Assembly: GCF_001509795.1 (NCBI RefSeq)
Contig: NZ_LLZN01000035.1
Location: 62,001 to 126,000 of the forward strand
DNA: 64,000 nt
Source of the DNA: Streptomyces sp. NRRL WC-3605
GTDB taxonomy: Bacteria > Actinomycetota > Actinomycetes > Streptomycetales > Streptomycetaceae
Reading direction: 5' to 3'
The translations under genes and the position numbers were made by a program. Shown here in pieces: positions 43,351 through 52,612 of this stretch; position 1 is the first letter of the stretch, and each line of letters opens with the position of its first letter. The notes under the pieces were generated by a model. The model worked only from the letters and a program-made list of their open reading frames with translations. It made no database searches and had not been told where the DNA came from.

Positions 43351-45474
43351 GTGACCGCCGATACGTCCGTGCCGTCCACAGCGCTGCTGGCAGGAGCAGA
43401 CCGGGACGGTTCCAACTACACCGCGCGGCACCTGCTCGTCCTCGAGGGCCTCGAAGCCGTGCGCAAGCGCCCCGGCATGTACATCGGGTCGACCGACAGC
43501 CGCGGTCTGATGCACTGCCTCTGGGAGATCATCGACAACTCCGTGGACGAGGCCCTCGGCGGCTACTGCGACCACATCGAGGTGATCCTCCACGACGACG
43601 GCTCCGTCGAGGTGCGCGACAACGGCCGGGGCATCCCGGTCGACGTCGAGCCCAAGACCGGCCTCTCCGGTGTCGAGGTCGTCATGACCAAGCTGCACGC
43701 CGGCGGAAAGTTCGGCGGCGGCTCGTACGCCGCCTCCGGCGGTCTGCACGGCGTCGGCGCCTCCGTGGTGAACGCCCTGTCCGCCCGGCTCGACGTCGAG
43801 GTCGACCGCGGCGGCCACACCCACGCGATCAGCTTCCGGCGCGGGGTGCCCGGTGCCTTCGCCGCCGACGGCCCGACGGCGAAGTTCGAGGCCAAGAGCG
43901 GCCTGCGCAAGACGAAGAAGATCCCCAAGACGCGTGAGGGCACGCGCGTGCGGTACTGGGCCGACCGCCAGATCTTCCTCAAGGACGCCAAGCTCGATCT
44001 GGAGACGCTGCACCAGCGGGCCCGCCAGACCGCCTTCCTGGTGCCCGGCCTGACCATCGTCGTCCGGGACGAGGTCGGTCTCGGCGCGGGCGGCAGCAAG
44101 GGTGAGGAGTCCTTCCGCTTCGACGGCGGCATCAGCGAGTTCTGCGAGTACCTGGCCTCTGACAAGCCGGTCTGCGACGTCCTCCGCTTCACCGGACAGG
44201 GCACCTTCAGGGAGACCGTCCCGGTCCTAGACGAACACGGCCAGATGACCCCCACCCAGGTCACCCGCGAGCTGGGCGTCGACGTCGCCATGCGCTGGGG
44301 CACCGGCTACGACACGACCCTGAAGTCGTTCGTGAACATCATCGCCACCCCCAAGGGCGGCACACATGTCGCGGGCTTCGAGACCGCCGTCGCCGGCACC
44401 ATGAACGAGGTGCTGCGCGCCAAGAAGATGCTCCGCGTCGCCGAGGACGACATCGTCAAGGACGACGCCCTGGAGGGCCTCACCGCGGTCGTCACCGTCC
44501 GTCTCGCCGAGCCGCAGTTCGAGGGGCAGACCAAGGAGGTCCTCGGCACCTCGGCGGCCCGCCGGATCGTGAACGCCGTGATCGCCAAGGAGCTCAAGGC
44601 GTTCCTGACGTCCACCAAGCGGGACGCGGCGGCACAGGCGCGCGTGGTCCTCGAGAAGGCCGTCGCCGCCGCCCGGACCCGTATCGCGGCCCGCCAGCAC
44701 AAGGACGCACAGCGCCGCAAGACGGCCCTGGAGTCCTCCTCGCTCCCCGCGAAGCTCGCGGACTGCCGCAGCGACGACGTCGACCGCAGCGAGCTCTTCA
44801 TCGTCGAGGGCGACTCCGCGCTGGGCACCGCCAAGCTCGCCCGGAACTCCGAGTTCCAGGCGCTCCTGCCCATCCGCGGCAAGATCCTCAACGTCCAGAA
44901 GTCGTCCGTGACGGACATGCTCAAGAACGCCGAGTGCGGAGCGATCATCCAGGTCATAGGGGCGGGATCGGGCCGGACCTTCGACATCGACGCGGCCCGC
45001 TACGGCAAGATCATCATGATGACCGACGCCGACGTCGACGGCTCCCACATCCGCACGCTGCTGCTGACGCTCTTCCAGCGGTACATGCGCCCGATGATCG
45101 AGGCGGGCCGGGTCTTCGCCGCGGTGCCCCCGCTGCACCGGATCGAGCTCGTCCAGCCCAAGAAGGGCCAGGACAAGTACGTGTACACGTACTCGGACCG
45201 CGAGCTGCGCGACAAGCTCATGGAGTTCGAGAGCAAGGGCGTGCGCTACAAGGACTCCATCCAGCGCTACAAGGGCCTCGGCGAGATGGACGCCGACCAG
45301 CTCGCGGAGACGACCATGGACCCGCGCCACCGCACCCTGCGGCGGATCAGCCTCACCGACCTCGAGGCGGCCGAGCGGGTCTTCGACCTCCTGATGGGCA
45401 ACGACGTGGCGCCGCGCAAGGAGTTCATCTCCAGCTCGGCGGCGACGCTCGACCGGTCGCGCATCGACACCTGA
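43351..45474 (+). CDS. parE: DNA topoisomerase IV (type IIA) subunit B
   Basis: A 707-residue ATPase subunit. The GHKL site is visible: EIIDNSVDEALGG, DNGRGIPVD and GGLHGVGASVVNAL. Then come the transducer domain and the TOPRIM domain: FIVEGDSALG (catalytic Glu), PIRGKILNV, MTDADVDGSHIRTLL (Asp-x-Asp). It closes with RYKGLGEMDADQL. With ParC it decatenates chromosomes. The gyrB of Streptomyces is elsewhere, near the origin. GTG 43351 follows GCGAGGAGCG. The matching parC lies 11 kb downstream on the other strand. Confidence 0.94.
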   Translation: MTADTSVPSTALLAGADRDGSNYTARHLLVLEGLEAVRKRPGMYIGSTDSRGLMHCLWEIIDNSVDEALGGYCDHIEVILHDDGSVEVRDNGRGIPVDVEPKTGLSGVEVVMTKLHAGGKFGGGSYAASGGLHGVGASVVNALSARLDVEVDRGGHTHAISFRRGVPGAFAADGPTAKFEAKSGLRKTKKIPKTREGTRVRYWADRQIFLKDAKLDLETLHQRARQTAFLVPGLTIVVRDEVGLGAGGSKGEESFRFDGGISEFCEYLASDKPVCDVLRFTGQGTFRETVPVLDEHGQMTPTQVTRELGVDVAMRWGTGYDTTLKSFVNIIATPKGGTHVAGFETAVAGTMNEVLRAKKMLRVAEDDIVKDDALEGLTAVVTVRLAEPQFEGQTKEVLGTSAARRIVNAVIAKELKAFLTSTKRDAAAQARVVLEKAVAAARTRIAARQHKDAQRRKTALESSSLPAKLADCRSDDVDRSELFIVEGDSALGTAKLARNSEFQALLPIRGKILNVQKSSVTDMLKNAECGAIIQVIGAGSGRTFDIDAARYGKIIMMTDADVDGSHIRTLLLTLFQRYMRPMIEAGRVFAAVPPLHRIELVQPKKGQDKYVYTYSDRELRDKLMEFESKGVRYKDSIQRYKGLGEMDADQLAETTMDPRHRTLRRISLTDLEAAERVFDLLMGNDVAPRKEFISSSAATLDRSRIDT

Positions 45475-45494
45475 GCCGTACGGCGGTACGGAGG

Positions 45495-45522
45495 ACCGGC
45501 CGGGGCCCGAGCCCCGGCCGGT
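45495..45522 (+). terminator. Terminator after parE
   Basis: 12-bp stem ACCGGCCGGGGC / GCCCCGGCCGGT with loop CCGA, 20 bases after the stop codon. Confidence 0.85.
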
Positions 45523-45667
45523 TCCGCCGTTCCGGGGCCCTTCCCGCGGTCGACGCGACTCCTGCGGTGCCCGGCTGGTATGCGGTTTTGCCTGCTGAAT
45601 CACCTGATGGGGTGAAACGCTCCGAGAAGCCCGGTCGGCGGTCTTTCCGTTCTGTCCATGCTTGGGC

Positions 45668-46129
45668 ATGTGCTCAAGCGAAGGTCGTCCCCGCGACGCC
45701 AGAACCCCGCGGTACGACGATCCCTGGTACGACGCCCTCGCCTCCGGATGGGGCGAGTCGGACGTCATGGAGGTCCCTGACGCCGCCCCGCCGGCCGCCG
45801 CCGACGTGTACCTCGAGGTGCAGCGCAGCGCCGCCTTCCAGGAAGTGCGCAGCCGCTACCGGAGGTTCGTGCTGCCGGCCGCCGCCGGGTTCCTGTCCTG
45901 GTACTTCGCCTACGTCGTGACCGCCACCACCGCACCCGACCTGATGGCCCGGCCCGTGGCCGGCGCCGTGAACGTCGCGATGCTCGCGGGCCTCGGGCAG
46001 TTCCTCACCACGTTCCTGCTCACCTGGGCCTACACCCGCCACGCGCGCCTGCGCCGCGACCGGGCCGCGCTCGAACTGCGCTGGGACACCCAGGAGCTGA
46101 CGCGGGGCACCAAGGGGGGCGTGGCATGA
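45668..46129 (+). CDS. DUF485 membrane protein of the symporter operon
   Basis: A protein of about 153 residues with a charged cytoplasmic N-terminus, then DUF485 with two membrane helices (VLPAAAGFLSWYFAYVVTA and VNVAMLAGLGQFLTTFLLTW) around a short loop. Similar small proteins (YjcH) accompany acetate symporters of the ActP type. Start is uncertain: TTG 45662 and ATG 45668 have no clear ribosome site, and an internal ATG at 45770 is possible. It overlaps the symporter gene by four bases (ATGA). Confidence 0.82.
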   Translation: MCSSEGRPRDARTPRYDDPWYDALASGWGESDVMEVPDAAPPAAADVYLEVQRSAAFQEVRSRYRRFVLPAAAGFLSWYFAYVVTATTAPDLMARPVAGAVNVAMLAGLGQFLTTFLLTWAYTRHARLRRDRAALELRWDTQELTRGTKGGVA

Positions 46130-47718
46130 CGCAGGATCACCGGGCCCTGGCGTTGCTGCTGTTCAGCGCGTTCGTCGCCGTCACACTGGCGATCACGACC
46201 TGGGCGGGCCGCAACCGCCGCGGTTCGGCCGAGGAGTTCTACGCCGGCGGCCGGCTCTTCTCGCCGATGGAGAATGGTTTTGCCATCGCGGGCGACTACA
46301 TGTCCGCCGCCTCCTTCCTCGGCATCTCCGGGCTCATCGCCCTGTACGGCTACGACGGAATGCTGTACTCGGTGGGATTCCTCGTGGCCTGGCTGGTCGT
46401 CCTCTTCCTGGTCGCGGAACTCGTGCGCAACTGCGGGCGCTTCACCCTCGCCGACGTCGTCGCGGCACGGATGAGGGAACGCCCCGTCCGCATCGCCGTG
46501 GGAACGTCCTCCGTCACCGTGTCCGTCCTGTACCTGGTGGCGCAGATGGTGGGCGCGGGCACGCTCGTCGCGCTGCTGCTCGGGGGCGACGGCGGGGCGG
46601 CGCAGGCCTGGACCGTCATCGGCGTCGGCGCGCTCATGGTGATCTACGTGTCCTTCGGAGGGATGCGGGCCACCACCTGGATCCAGATCGTCAAGTCGGT
46701 CCTGCTGCTCGGCGGCACCATCGCGCTGAAGGTGCTCGTCCTGCTCCGCTTCCACGGCGACATCGACCGGCTGCTGCTCAGCGCCGCCGGACACAGCGGC
46801 CACGGACAGGCGTTCCTGGCGCCAGGCCTCCGGTACGGCGGGGACTGGACGTCCCGGTTCGACTTCATCAGCCTCGGCCTCGCCCTGGTCCTCGGCACCG
46901 CCGGGCTGCCGCACATCCTGTCCCGCTTCTACACCGTGCCCACCGCGCGCGCCGCGCGCCGCTCGGTGGTCTGGGCGATCGGCCTCATCGGCGGCTTCTA
47001 CCTGATGACCATCGTCCTCGGCTTCGGCGCGGCCGCGATCGTGGGGACCGCGGAGGTGCGCGCCTCGAACGCCGCCGGCAACACGGCCGTACCGCTGCTC
47101 GCCCTCGACCTCGGCGGCGGCGCCGACTCGACAGGGGGTGCCGTGCTGTTCGCCGTCGTGGCGGCCGTCGCCTTCGCCACGATCCTGGCCGTCGTCGCCG
47201 GCATCACCCTCGCCTCCTCGGCCTCGGTCGCCCACGACCTGTACGCGTCCCTGCGACGCCGGCGCGGCAAGGCCCGCAGCGAGGTCACCGTGGCCCGCCT
47301 CGCCGCCGTCGGCATCGGTGTCGTCGCGATCGGCCTCGGGCTGCTGGCACGCGATCTGAACGTCGCCTTCCTCGTGGGCCTCGCCTTCGCCGTCGCCGCC
47401 TCCGCGAACCTGCCCGTGCTCCTGTACTCGCTGTTCTGGCGCGACTTCACCACCCGGGGCGCCGTCTGGTCCGTGTACGGCGGCCTGGTCCCCGCCATGG
47501 TGCTCGTCGCCCTGTCACCCGTGGTGTCGGGCGGCCCGCAGTCGCTGTTCCCCGGCGTCGACTTCCAGTACTTCCCGCTGGACAACCCCGGCATCGTCTC
47601 GATCCCGCTGGGCTTCGTCGCCGGCTGGCTGGGCACGGTCACCTCGCCCGAGGCCCCCGACGAGGCCAAGCACGCCGAGACGGAGGTCCGCTCGCTGACC
47701 GGGGCGGGCGCGGTCTAG
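46126..47718 (+). CDS. actP: Sodium:solute (acetate-type) symporter
   Basis: A 530-residue SSS-family transporter of the ActP/MctC group: RGSAEEFYAGGRLFSPMEN, GDYMSAASFLGISGL, VLGTAGLPHILSRFYTVP, the family signature ASSASVAHDLY, and about 13 membrane helices. It should import acetate or other short monocarboxylates with sodium. The start overlaps the DUF485 stop. A CitA/CitB-type two-component system is encoded convergently just downstream and may control it. Confidence 0.88.
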   Translation: MTQDHRALALLLFSAFVAVTLAITTWAGRNRRGSAEEFYAGGRLFSPMENGFAIAGDYMSAASFLGISGLIALYGYDGMLYSVGFLVAWLVVLFLVAELVRNCGRFTLADVVAARMRERPVRIAVGTSSVTVSVLYLVAQMVGAGTLVALLLGGDGGAAQAWTVIGVGALMVIYVSFGGMRATTWIQIVKSVLLLGGTIALKVLVLLRFHGDIDRLLLSAAGHSGHGQAFLAPGLRYGGDWTSRFDFISLGLALVLGTAGLPHILSRFYTVPTARAARRSVVWAIGLIGGFYLMTIVLGFGAAAIVGTAEVRASNAAGNTAVPLLALDLGGGADSTGGAVLFAVVAAVAFATILAVVAGITLASSASVAHDLYASLRRRRGKARSEVTVARLAAVGIGVVAIGLGLLARDLNVAFLVGLAFAVAASANLPVLLYSLFWRDFTTRGAVWSVYGGLVPAMVLVALSPVVSGGPQSLFPGVDFQYFPLDNPGIVSIPLGFVAGWLGTVTSPEAPDEAKHAETEVRSLTGAGAV

Positions 47719-47772
47719 GGGGTGCAGGGGGTGCCGTGAGAGTTCGGGGGCGTTCCGTCCGTATGAGAGGGC

Positions 47773-47809
47773 GGCACGGCTCCTTCCCCCGCCCCCACGG
47801 GGCCGTGCC
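47773..47809. terminator. Hairpin between symporter and response regulator genes
   Basis: 8-bp stem GGCACGGC / GCCGTGCC with a 21-base loop between convergent genes. Confidence 0.55.
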
Positions 47810-48490
47810 TCAGGCGCGGGTCGCCCACACATACCGGTGCTCAGGGCGGCCCGCGTCCCCGTACTTCAGGGTCAGGCGGGCCCGCCCGGTGCGCTCCAGG
47901 AGCTTGAGATAGCGCTGGGCGGTCTGCCGGCTCACCCCGGTCCGTTCGGCGATCTCCTGGGCCGACAGCGGCCCCGAGGCGTTCATCAGGGCCCGGCGCA
48001 CCGACTCGGCGGTGGTGGGGGAGTGCCCCTTGGGCAGGTTCGGCTCCGAGGGTGCCGACAGGGCGCCGAAGATGCGGTCCACCTCGGCCTGCTCCGCCTC
48101 ACCGCCGCCGTCGAGGGTGCGGCGCAGCTCCGCGTACGCCTCCAGCTTCACGCGCAGCCCCGCGAAGGCGAACGGCTTCACCAGGTACTGGAGCGCCCCG
48201 AGCCGCATCGCCGCCTGCACGGTCGTCACGTCCCGCGCCGCCGTCACCATGATCACGTCGGTCTGGTGGCCGCGCCGGCGCATCTCCCGGACCACCGCCA
48301 GGCCCGTGTCGTCCGGCAGGTAGTGATCCATGAGGACCAGGTCGAGGTGCGGCAGTTCCGTCACCTGCCGCAGCGCATCGGTAGCCGTGTGCGCCTCGCC
48401 GGCCACATGGAAGCCCGGCACCTTCTCGACGTAGGCGGCGTTGACGCGCGCCACTCGCGTGTCGTCGTCCACGACCAGGACCTCGATCAT
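47810..48490 (-). CDS. Response regulator, CitB/DcuR type
   Basis: A 226-residue regulator. The receiver domain has acidic residues DDD (8-10), phospho-acceptor Asp55 (LVLMDHYLPDD), Thr at MVTAA and Lys in YLVKPFAF. The C-terminal DNA-binding domain (QEIAERTGVSRQTAQRYLKL) is the winged type seen in CitB/DcuR regulators. Its start overlaps the sensor kinase stop by four bases. Target is probably a carboxylate transport gene, perhaps the adjacent symporter. Confidence 0.88.
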   Translation of the reverse strand: MIEVLVVDDDTRVARVNAAYVEKVPGFHVAGEAHTATDALRQVTELPHLDLVLMDHYLPDDTGLAVVREMRRRGHQTDVIMVTAARDVTTVQAAMRLGALQYLVKPFAFAGLRVKLEAYAELRRTLDGGGEAEQAEVDRIFGALSAPSEPNLPKGHSPTTAESVRRALMNASGPLSAQEIAERTGVSRQTAQRYLKLLERTGRARLTLKYGDAGRPEHRYVWATRA

Positions 48491-50157
48491 CGCGACTCCT
48501 CCTCGGCGCCGATGCGCACGTCACCCTGTGCAGTGAGGGCGGGTTCCGGCCCGGCGAGCGCCTCGGGCAGGACGACCGTGAACTCGGCGCCGCCCCCGGC
48601 GGCCTCGCCCACCCGGGCCGTCCCGCCCTGCCGTTCGGCCAGGCGCCGCACCAGCGACAGCCCGATCCCGCGCTCACGATGAGCCGGGCGCTGCTTGGTC
48701 GACCACCCCTCGGTGAAGATCAACTCACGCTGTTCCACCGGGATTCCCGGCCCGGTGTCGCGAACCGTCAGGGTCGCCGCCCGCCCCTCGGCGCGCAGTT
48801 CGACCTCCACGCGCGCGTGCGCGGTCCCGGCGACGGCGTCCAGGGCGTTGTCCACGAGGTTCCCCACGACGGTCACCAGCCCCTGGGGATCGACCAGCCG
48901 GTCAGGGAGCCCTGTGCGCTCCGACAGGCGCAGCGCGACGCCGCGTTCGGCCGCCACGGTCGCCTTGCCGACCAGCAGGGCCGCCAGCAGCGGATCCTGG
49001 ATCTTCCCGGCGACCTCCTCGGCGGTCGCCCGGTGATCACCGACGACCTCGCCGACGAACTCCACGGCGTCGTCGTACATCTCCAGCTCCAGGAGCCCGA
49101 GGAGCGTGTGCATGCGGTTGGCGTGCTCGTGGTCCTGGGCGCGCAGCGCGTCGATCAGGCCGCGGGTCGAGTCGAGCTCCCGTCCGAGCTGCTCCAGCTC
49201 GGTGCGGTCGCGCAGGGTGGCGACGGCACCGCCGTCGTCCGTGGGCATGCGGTTGGCGACGAGGACGCGCTGTCCGCGCACGGTGAGCAGGTCGGTGCCG
49301 GTGACCCGCCCGGCCAGCACGTCGGCGGTACGGCCCGCGCCGAGCGCCTCGTCGAGGGAGTGGCCGACGGCCTCGTCCCCGAGGCCGAGCAGCCGCCGCG
49401 CCTCGTCGTTGAGGAGGCGGATACGCCCCGTGCGGTCCAGCGCGACGACGCCCTCCCGGATGCCGTGCAGTATCGCCTCGCGCTCTGCCAGCAGCGCCGA
49501 GATGTCGGAGAAAGCCAGGTCACGGGTCTGCCGCTGGAGCCGCCGGGAGATCAGCCAGGCCGCCAGCGCCCCCACCGCCAGGGCACCGCCCGCGTACGCG
49601 AACAGCCCCGGGATGGCGTGCAGCAGCCTGGCCCGCACATTGTCGTAGGGGATGCCCACCGAGACCGCGCCGACGATGCGGCCGTCGCTGTCGCGCAACG
49701 GCACCTTCCCGCGTGCGGTGCGCCCCAGCGTGCCGTCGTCGATCTGCATGACCTCGTGGCCCGCCAGCGCCCGGCCCGGGTCGGTCGAGACGAGCCGCCC
49801 GATCTCGCGCGCGGTCGGATGCGACCAGCGCACACCCCGCCGGTCCATCACGACGACGTACTCGGCCTGTGTCGCCGCGCGGATCCGCTCCGCCTCCCGC
49901 TGCACCGGGCCGCCGGCCGTCGCCGGAGTCCGGACCAGGTCCTCGGCGATCTGCGGCTGGGCGGCCGTGGTCTGGGCGATGGACAGCGCACGGCGCATGG
50001 CCTGGTCGTCCAGCTGGTCGCTGAGCGGCGCCAGGAACAGCCCGGTCGCCAGCACCGCCACGCCCGCCGCGATCGCCACCTGCATCAGCAGCACCTGCGC
50101 GAACATGCGCCGGGGCAGACCCAGACGCAGGCGACGGGTGGTGGAGGTGGGGCTCAT
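48487..50157 (-). CDS. Sensor histidine kinase, CitA/DcuS type
   Basis: A 556-residue membrane kinase: helix MFAQVLLMQVAIAAGVAVLATG, an extracytoplasmic sCache/PAS sensor (QAEYVVVMDRRGVRWSHP), a second helix (LFAYAGGALAVGALAAWLI), a cytoplasmic PAS domain and a SPOB-like phospho-accepting helix DHEHANRMHTLLGLLELE (His343 or His345), then a HATPase_c domain (NLVDNALDAV, DTGPGIP, GIGLSLV). This is the CitA/DcuS layout for sensing carboxylates. ATG 50157 is chosen because upstream codons do not extend the helix. Confidence 0.9.
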   Translation of the reverse strand: MSPTSTTRRLRLGLPRRMFAQVLLMQVAIAAGVAVLATGLFLAPLSDQLDDQAMRRALSIAQTTAAQPQIAEDLVRTPATAGGPVQREAERIRAATQAEYVVVMDRRGVRWSHPTAREIGRLVSTDPGRALAGHEVMQIDDGTLGRTARGKVPLRDSDGRIVGAVSVGIPYDNVRARLLHAIPGLFAYAGGALAVGALAAWLISRRLQRQTRDLAFSDISALLAEREAILHGIREGVVALDRTGRIRLLNDEARRLLGLGDEAVGHSLDEALGAGRTADVLAGRVTGTDLLTVRGQRVLVANRMPTDDGGAVATLRDRTELEQLGRELDSTRGLIDALRAQDHEHANRMHTLLGLLELEMYDDAVEFVGEVVGDHRATAEEVAGKIQDPLLAALLVGKATVAAERGVALRLSERTGLPDRLVDPQGLVTVVGNLVDNALDAVAGTAHARVEVELRAEGRAATLTVRDTGPGIPVEQRELIFTEGWSTKQRPAHRERGIGLSLVRRLAERQGGTARVGEAAGGGAEFTVVLPEALAGPEPALTAQGDVRIGAEEESR

Positions 50158-50231
50158 GCCCCTGACCGTACGCGGGGGTGCGGCGCGGGCCGTAGGGGGA
50201 TGTGGCGGGGATCTCGTGCAGGGTGCCGGGG

Positions 50232-51176
50232 TCAGCTCGCGAGGGCCGTGGCCGCCTTGAGCTCCCGCACGGCGAGGACGTCCATGCGCGCGGGCGAGCC
50301 CAGCACCGAGGTGCCGCACTTCTCGGGGCGCGGCGGCTGCGCGGCACCCTGGGCCACGTCGACCCGCCAGCGCCGCCCGTCCACATGGGCCACGGTCACC
50401 GCCCAGCGCGGAACGGCACCCTCCGTCCGTACGACGCTCAGCGCCTCGGCGGCGGTCTCACCGGTCGTCCTGCGCACCGCGAGCTCGGCGGCCTGGCCGG
50501 GCCGCTCCCAGGCCGAGTTGCCCCGGCAGCCGTCGCCGACGATCCGGCCCTCCCGGACCCCGTCCAGGACCCGGCGCACGACGTCCGCCTCCGCCCGCCC
50601 GTAGGCGTAGCCGTACGGCAGCACGAGCAGCGTCGGCGAGAAGCGGTGGCCGCCCAGGTGCGTGACCTCCCAGACGCCGTCCACCCCGGAGGCGGCCAGT
50701 TCGGCGGCGAGCGGCCGGCCCAGCAGAGCGCAGCAGCGGTCGCGCTTGCCGTTGGTGCACACCAGCGCCAGCGGTTGCCCGGAGTGGGCCCGGCCGTCGA
50801 GCGCGGTGTCGAAGGTGCGGTGGTCACCCCGGCCGAGGGCCGCGAGATCCACGTCGAGCAGCTGGCGCGGGTCGCGGACGGTGGCGGTGCGCAGCCATAC
50901 GCCACCGGGCACGGTGTGGGCGGCGTAGACCCGGCGTTCGGAGGGGAGCCCGATGTCGGCGTGCCGGCCGGGCCGGCGGATCAGCGCGACGCGTACACCC
51001 GTGCCCTGCGCGGCGGCCTCCAGCGCGCGGCCCAGCGCGGGATCCAGGTGGCTCTGGGTGAGTGCCTTGGCACCCCACGGGCCGGGCTGCTCGAGCAGCA
51101 GCCAGGTCGTCGCGGTCGCCGCGGTCCCCGCGACGGGCTCGTCGAGGTCCTGCGAGACGGTCGTGCACGTACTCAC
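50232..51176 (-). CDS. Sucrase/ferredoxin-like family protein, iron-box controlled
   Basis: A 314-residue protein of the Suc_Fer-like (thioredoxin-like ferredoxin) family: TATTWLLLEQPGPWGAKAL, then LVCTNGKRDRCCALLGRPLA with clustered cysteines (putative 2Fe-2S ligands), VWEVTHLGGHRFSPTLLVLP and RGNSAWERPGQAAE. Function is not established; members are often linked to siderophore use. The GTG start has no ribosome site; an iron box lies against it, so a leaderless, iron-repressed transcript is likely. Confidence 0.82.
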   Translation of the reverse strand: MSTCTTVSQDLDEPVAGTAATATTWLLLEQPGPWGAKALTQSHLDPALGRALEAAAQGTGVRVALIRRPGRHADIGLPSERRVYAAHTVPGGVWLRTATVRDPRQLLDVDLAALGRGDHRTFDTALDGRAHSGQPLALVCTNGKRDRCCALLGRPLAAELAASGVDGVWEVTHLGGHRFSPTLLVLPYGYAYGRAEADVVRRVLDGVREGRIVGDGCRGNSAWERPGQAAELAVRRTTGETAAEALSVVRTEGAVPRWAVTVAHVDGRRWRVDVAQGAAQPPRPEKCGTSVLGSPARMDVLAVRELKAATALAS

Positions 51177-51195
51177 AGAGGTGAGCCTAACCTGG
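51177..51195 (-). promoter_or_regulatory. DmdR1/IdeR iron box
   Basis: On the minus strand the site reads CCAGGTTAGGCTCACCTCT, 15 of 19 matches to TTAGGTTAGGCTCACCTAA, and ends one base before the GTG start. It overlaps a probable -10 (TTAGGCT). Confidence 0.75.
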
Positions 51196-51252
51196 GTCGG
51201 CCCGGGCGGCTCTCCCAGGCCCCTACGACACGGCGGCCCCCCTGGACCCCGC

Positions 51253-52503
51253 CTACCCGGGCAGCGGTTGCGGCGGCTTGGGACCGGTGTACTGCCCCGT
51301 CGGCCGCATTCGGAGCGGGCGTTCGCCGTACTCCTCCAGGGCGTGGGCGATCCAGCCCGCCGTCCGGCCCACCGCGAAGATCGTCTCGCCCGCCGTCGAG
51401 GGCATCGCGTAGGACGCCGTGAACACCGCGAGCGCCAGATCGACGTTGGCGTGCAGAGAGGTGTGGCGGGCGGCCGTCGCGACGATGTCGTGGGCGGCGG
51501 CGAGGGCGGGTCCGCAGCGCGGCAGGCCCGCGAGCAGCGTGAACAGCAGACGCGCGCGGGGGTCCTCGCCGGGGTAGAGCCGGTGCCCGAGTCCCGGGAT
51601 GCGCCGGCCGGCCCGGAGTTCCTCCGCGATGACGGGTCCTGCGTCACCGCGGTCGAGCACCTCCACGAGGAGGCGGTGGGCGAGGCCGCTGGCCGCGCCG
51701 TGCAGCGGGCCCTCGAGCACGCCGAGACCCGCGGAGACGGCCGCGTAGGCGTGCGCGCGGGCCGACGCGGCGACCCGCACGGCGAGGGTCGAGGCGGCCA
51801 GGTCGTGATCGACGAGCAGGGCGAGTGCCGTGTCCAGCACACGCAGCGTGGCCTCGTCGGCGGGGCGCCCGCTGAGCCTGCCCCACAGGCGGCGGGCCAG
51901 CGGGCCCTCGTCGCGGTCGGCCGGGTCCGCCGGGCCGAGGGCCGCGACGAGCGTCGGGATCAGGGTGCGCGCGGTGGCGAGCACGGCCTCCTCGGACAGA
52001 TCGAAGCGCAGCGGATCGGCGGCCGCGGCGGCGACCGCGGCGACCCGCAGGCGGTCGACGGGGCCGGCATGTTCGGGAAGGGCTGCGGCGGCGCGGCGAG
52101 CGGCGGCGACGGAGGCCGCGGGCGCGGTGAAGGTCACGCCGGGGCGCAGCCGGCCCGTCCACAGCCACTCGGCGACCTCCTCGTAGGAGTGCCGTGCCGC
52201 CAGCTCGGTCGCGTCCACGCCGCGGAAGTAGTAGCGGTCGGAGTCGATGAAAGTGAGGGACGTCCGCACCGACAGGTCGGCGCCGGAACCCGAACCGGCC
52301 GTGCTCTCCCGTCTGTTGCGCCGGGCGAGCGTCTCGACCTCCTTCGCGTCGAAGGTGCTGCCCCGTCCGCCGGGCAGGCGGCGGCTGCTGAGGTGACCGC
52401 GGCTGACGTACGCGTACACGGTCTCGGGCTTCACGCCGAGCAGTTCGGCGGCCTCCCGGGTGGACAGGCGCCGCCCTTCCGGGCCGGGTTCTTGATCGCG
52501 CAT
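51253..52503 (-). CDS. Citrate synthase-family protein with N-terminal HTH
   Basis: A 416-residue protein. Residues 10-45 (STREAAELLGVKPETVYAYVSRGHLSSRR) are a MerR/excisionase-type winged helix; residues 85-416 are citrate synthase. The catalytic positions are visible as His in GPLHGAAS, His in GLGHRLYPGEDPRA and Asp in HANVDLALAVF. The family includes 2-methylcitrate synthases and uncharacterised synthase-regulators. It is divergent from a second citrate synthase gene with repeats in the gap, so it may sense a metabolite and control both genes. Confidence 0.85.
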   Translation of the reverse strand: MRDQEPGPEGRRLSTREAAELLGVKPETVYAYVSRGHLSSRRLPGGRGSTFDAKEVETLARRNRRESTAGSGSGADLSVRTSLTFIDSDRYYFRGVDATELAARHSYEEVAEWLWTGRLRPGVTFTAPAASVAAARRAAAALPEHAGPVDRLRVAAVAAAAADPLRFDLSEEAVLATARTLIPTLVAALGPADPADRDEGPLARRLWGRLSGRPADEATLRVLDTALALLVDHDLAASTLAVRVAASARAHAYAAVSAGLGVLEGPLHGAASGLAHRLLVEVLDRGDAGPVIAEELRAGRRIPGLGHRLYPGEDPRARLLFTLLAGLPRCGPALAAAHDIVATAARHTSLHANVDLALAVFTASYAMPSTAGETIFAVGRTAGWIAHALEEYGERPLRMRPTGQYTGPKPPQPLPG

Positions 52504-52543
52504 GAGGTCACCGTATCCAGACGGCTGTACATGGATCTCTGCA

Positions 52544-52591
52544 TTGACTCAATCAATATTGACAGGCAAACAGTCAAGCATGGACAGTCAA
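52544..52591. promoter_or_regulatory. TTGACT/AGTCAA repeat array between citrate synthase genes
   Basis: TTGACT (52544-52549), TTGACA (52559-52564), AGTCAA (52572-52577) and AGTCAA (52586-52591) form spaced inverted repeats in an AT-rich patch. Candidate operators for the HTH-citrate synthase protein; TTGACA could also be a -35 box. Confidence 0.5.
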
Positions 52592-52612
52592 ATCAAGTCC
52601 AGGGAGGCATCC

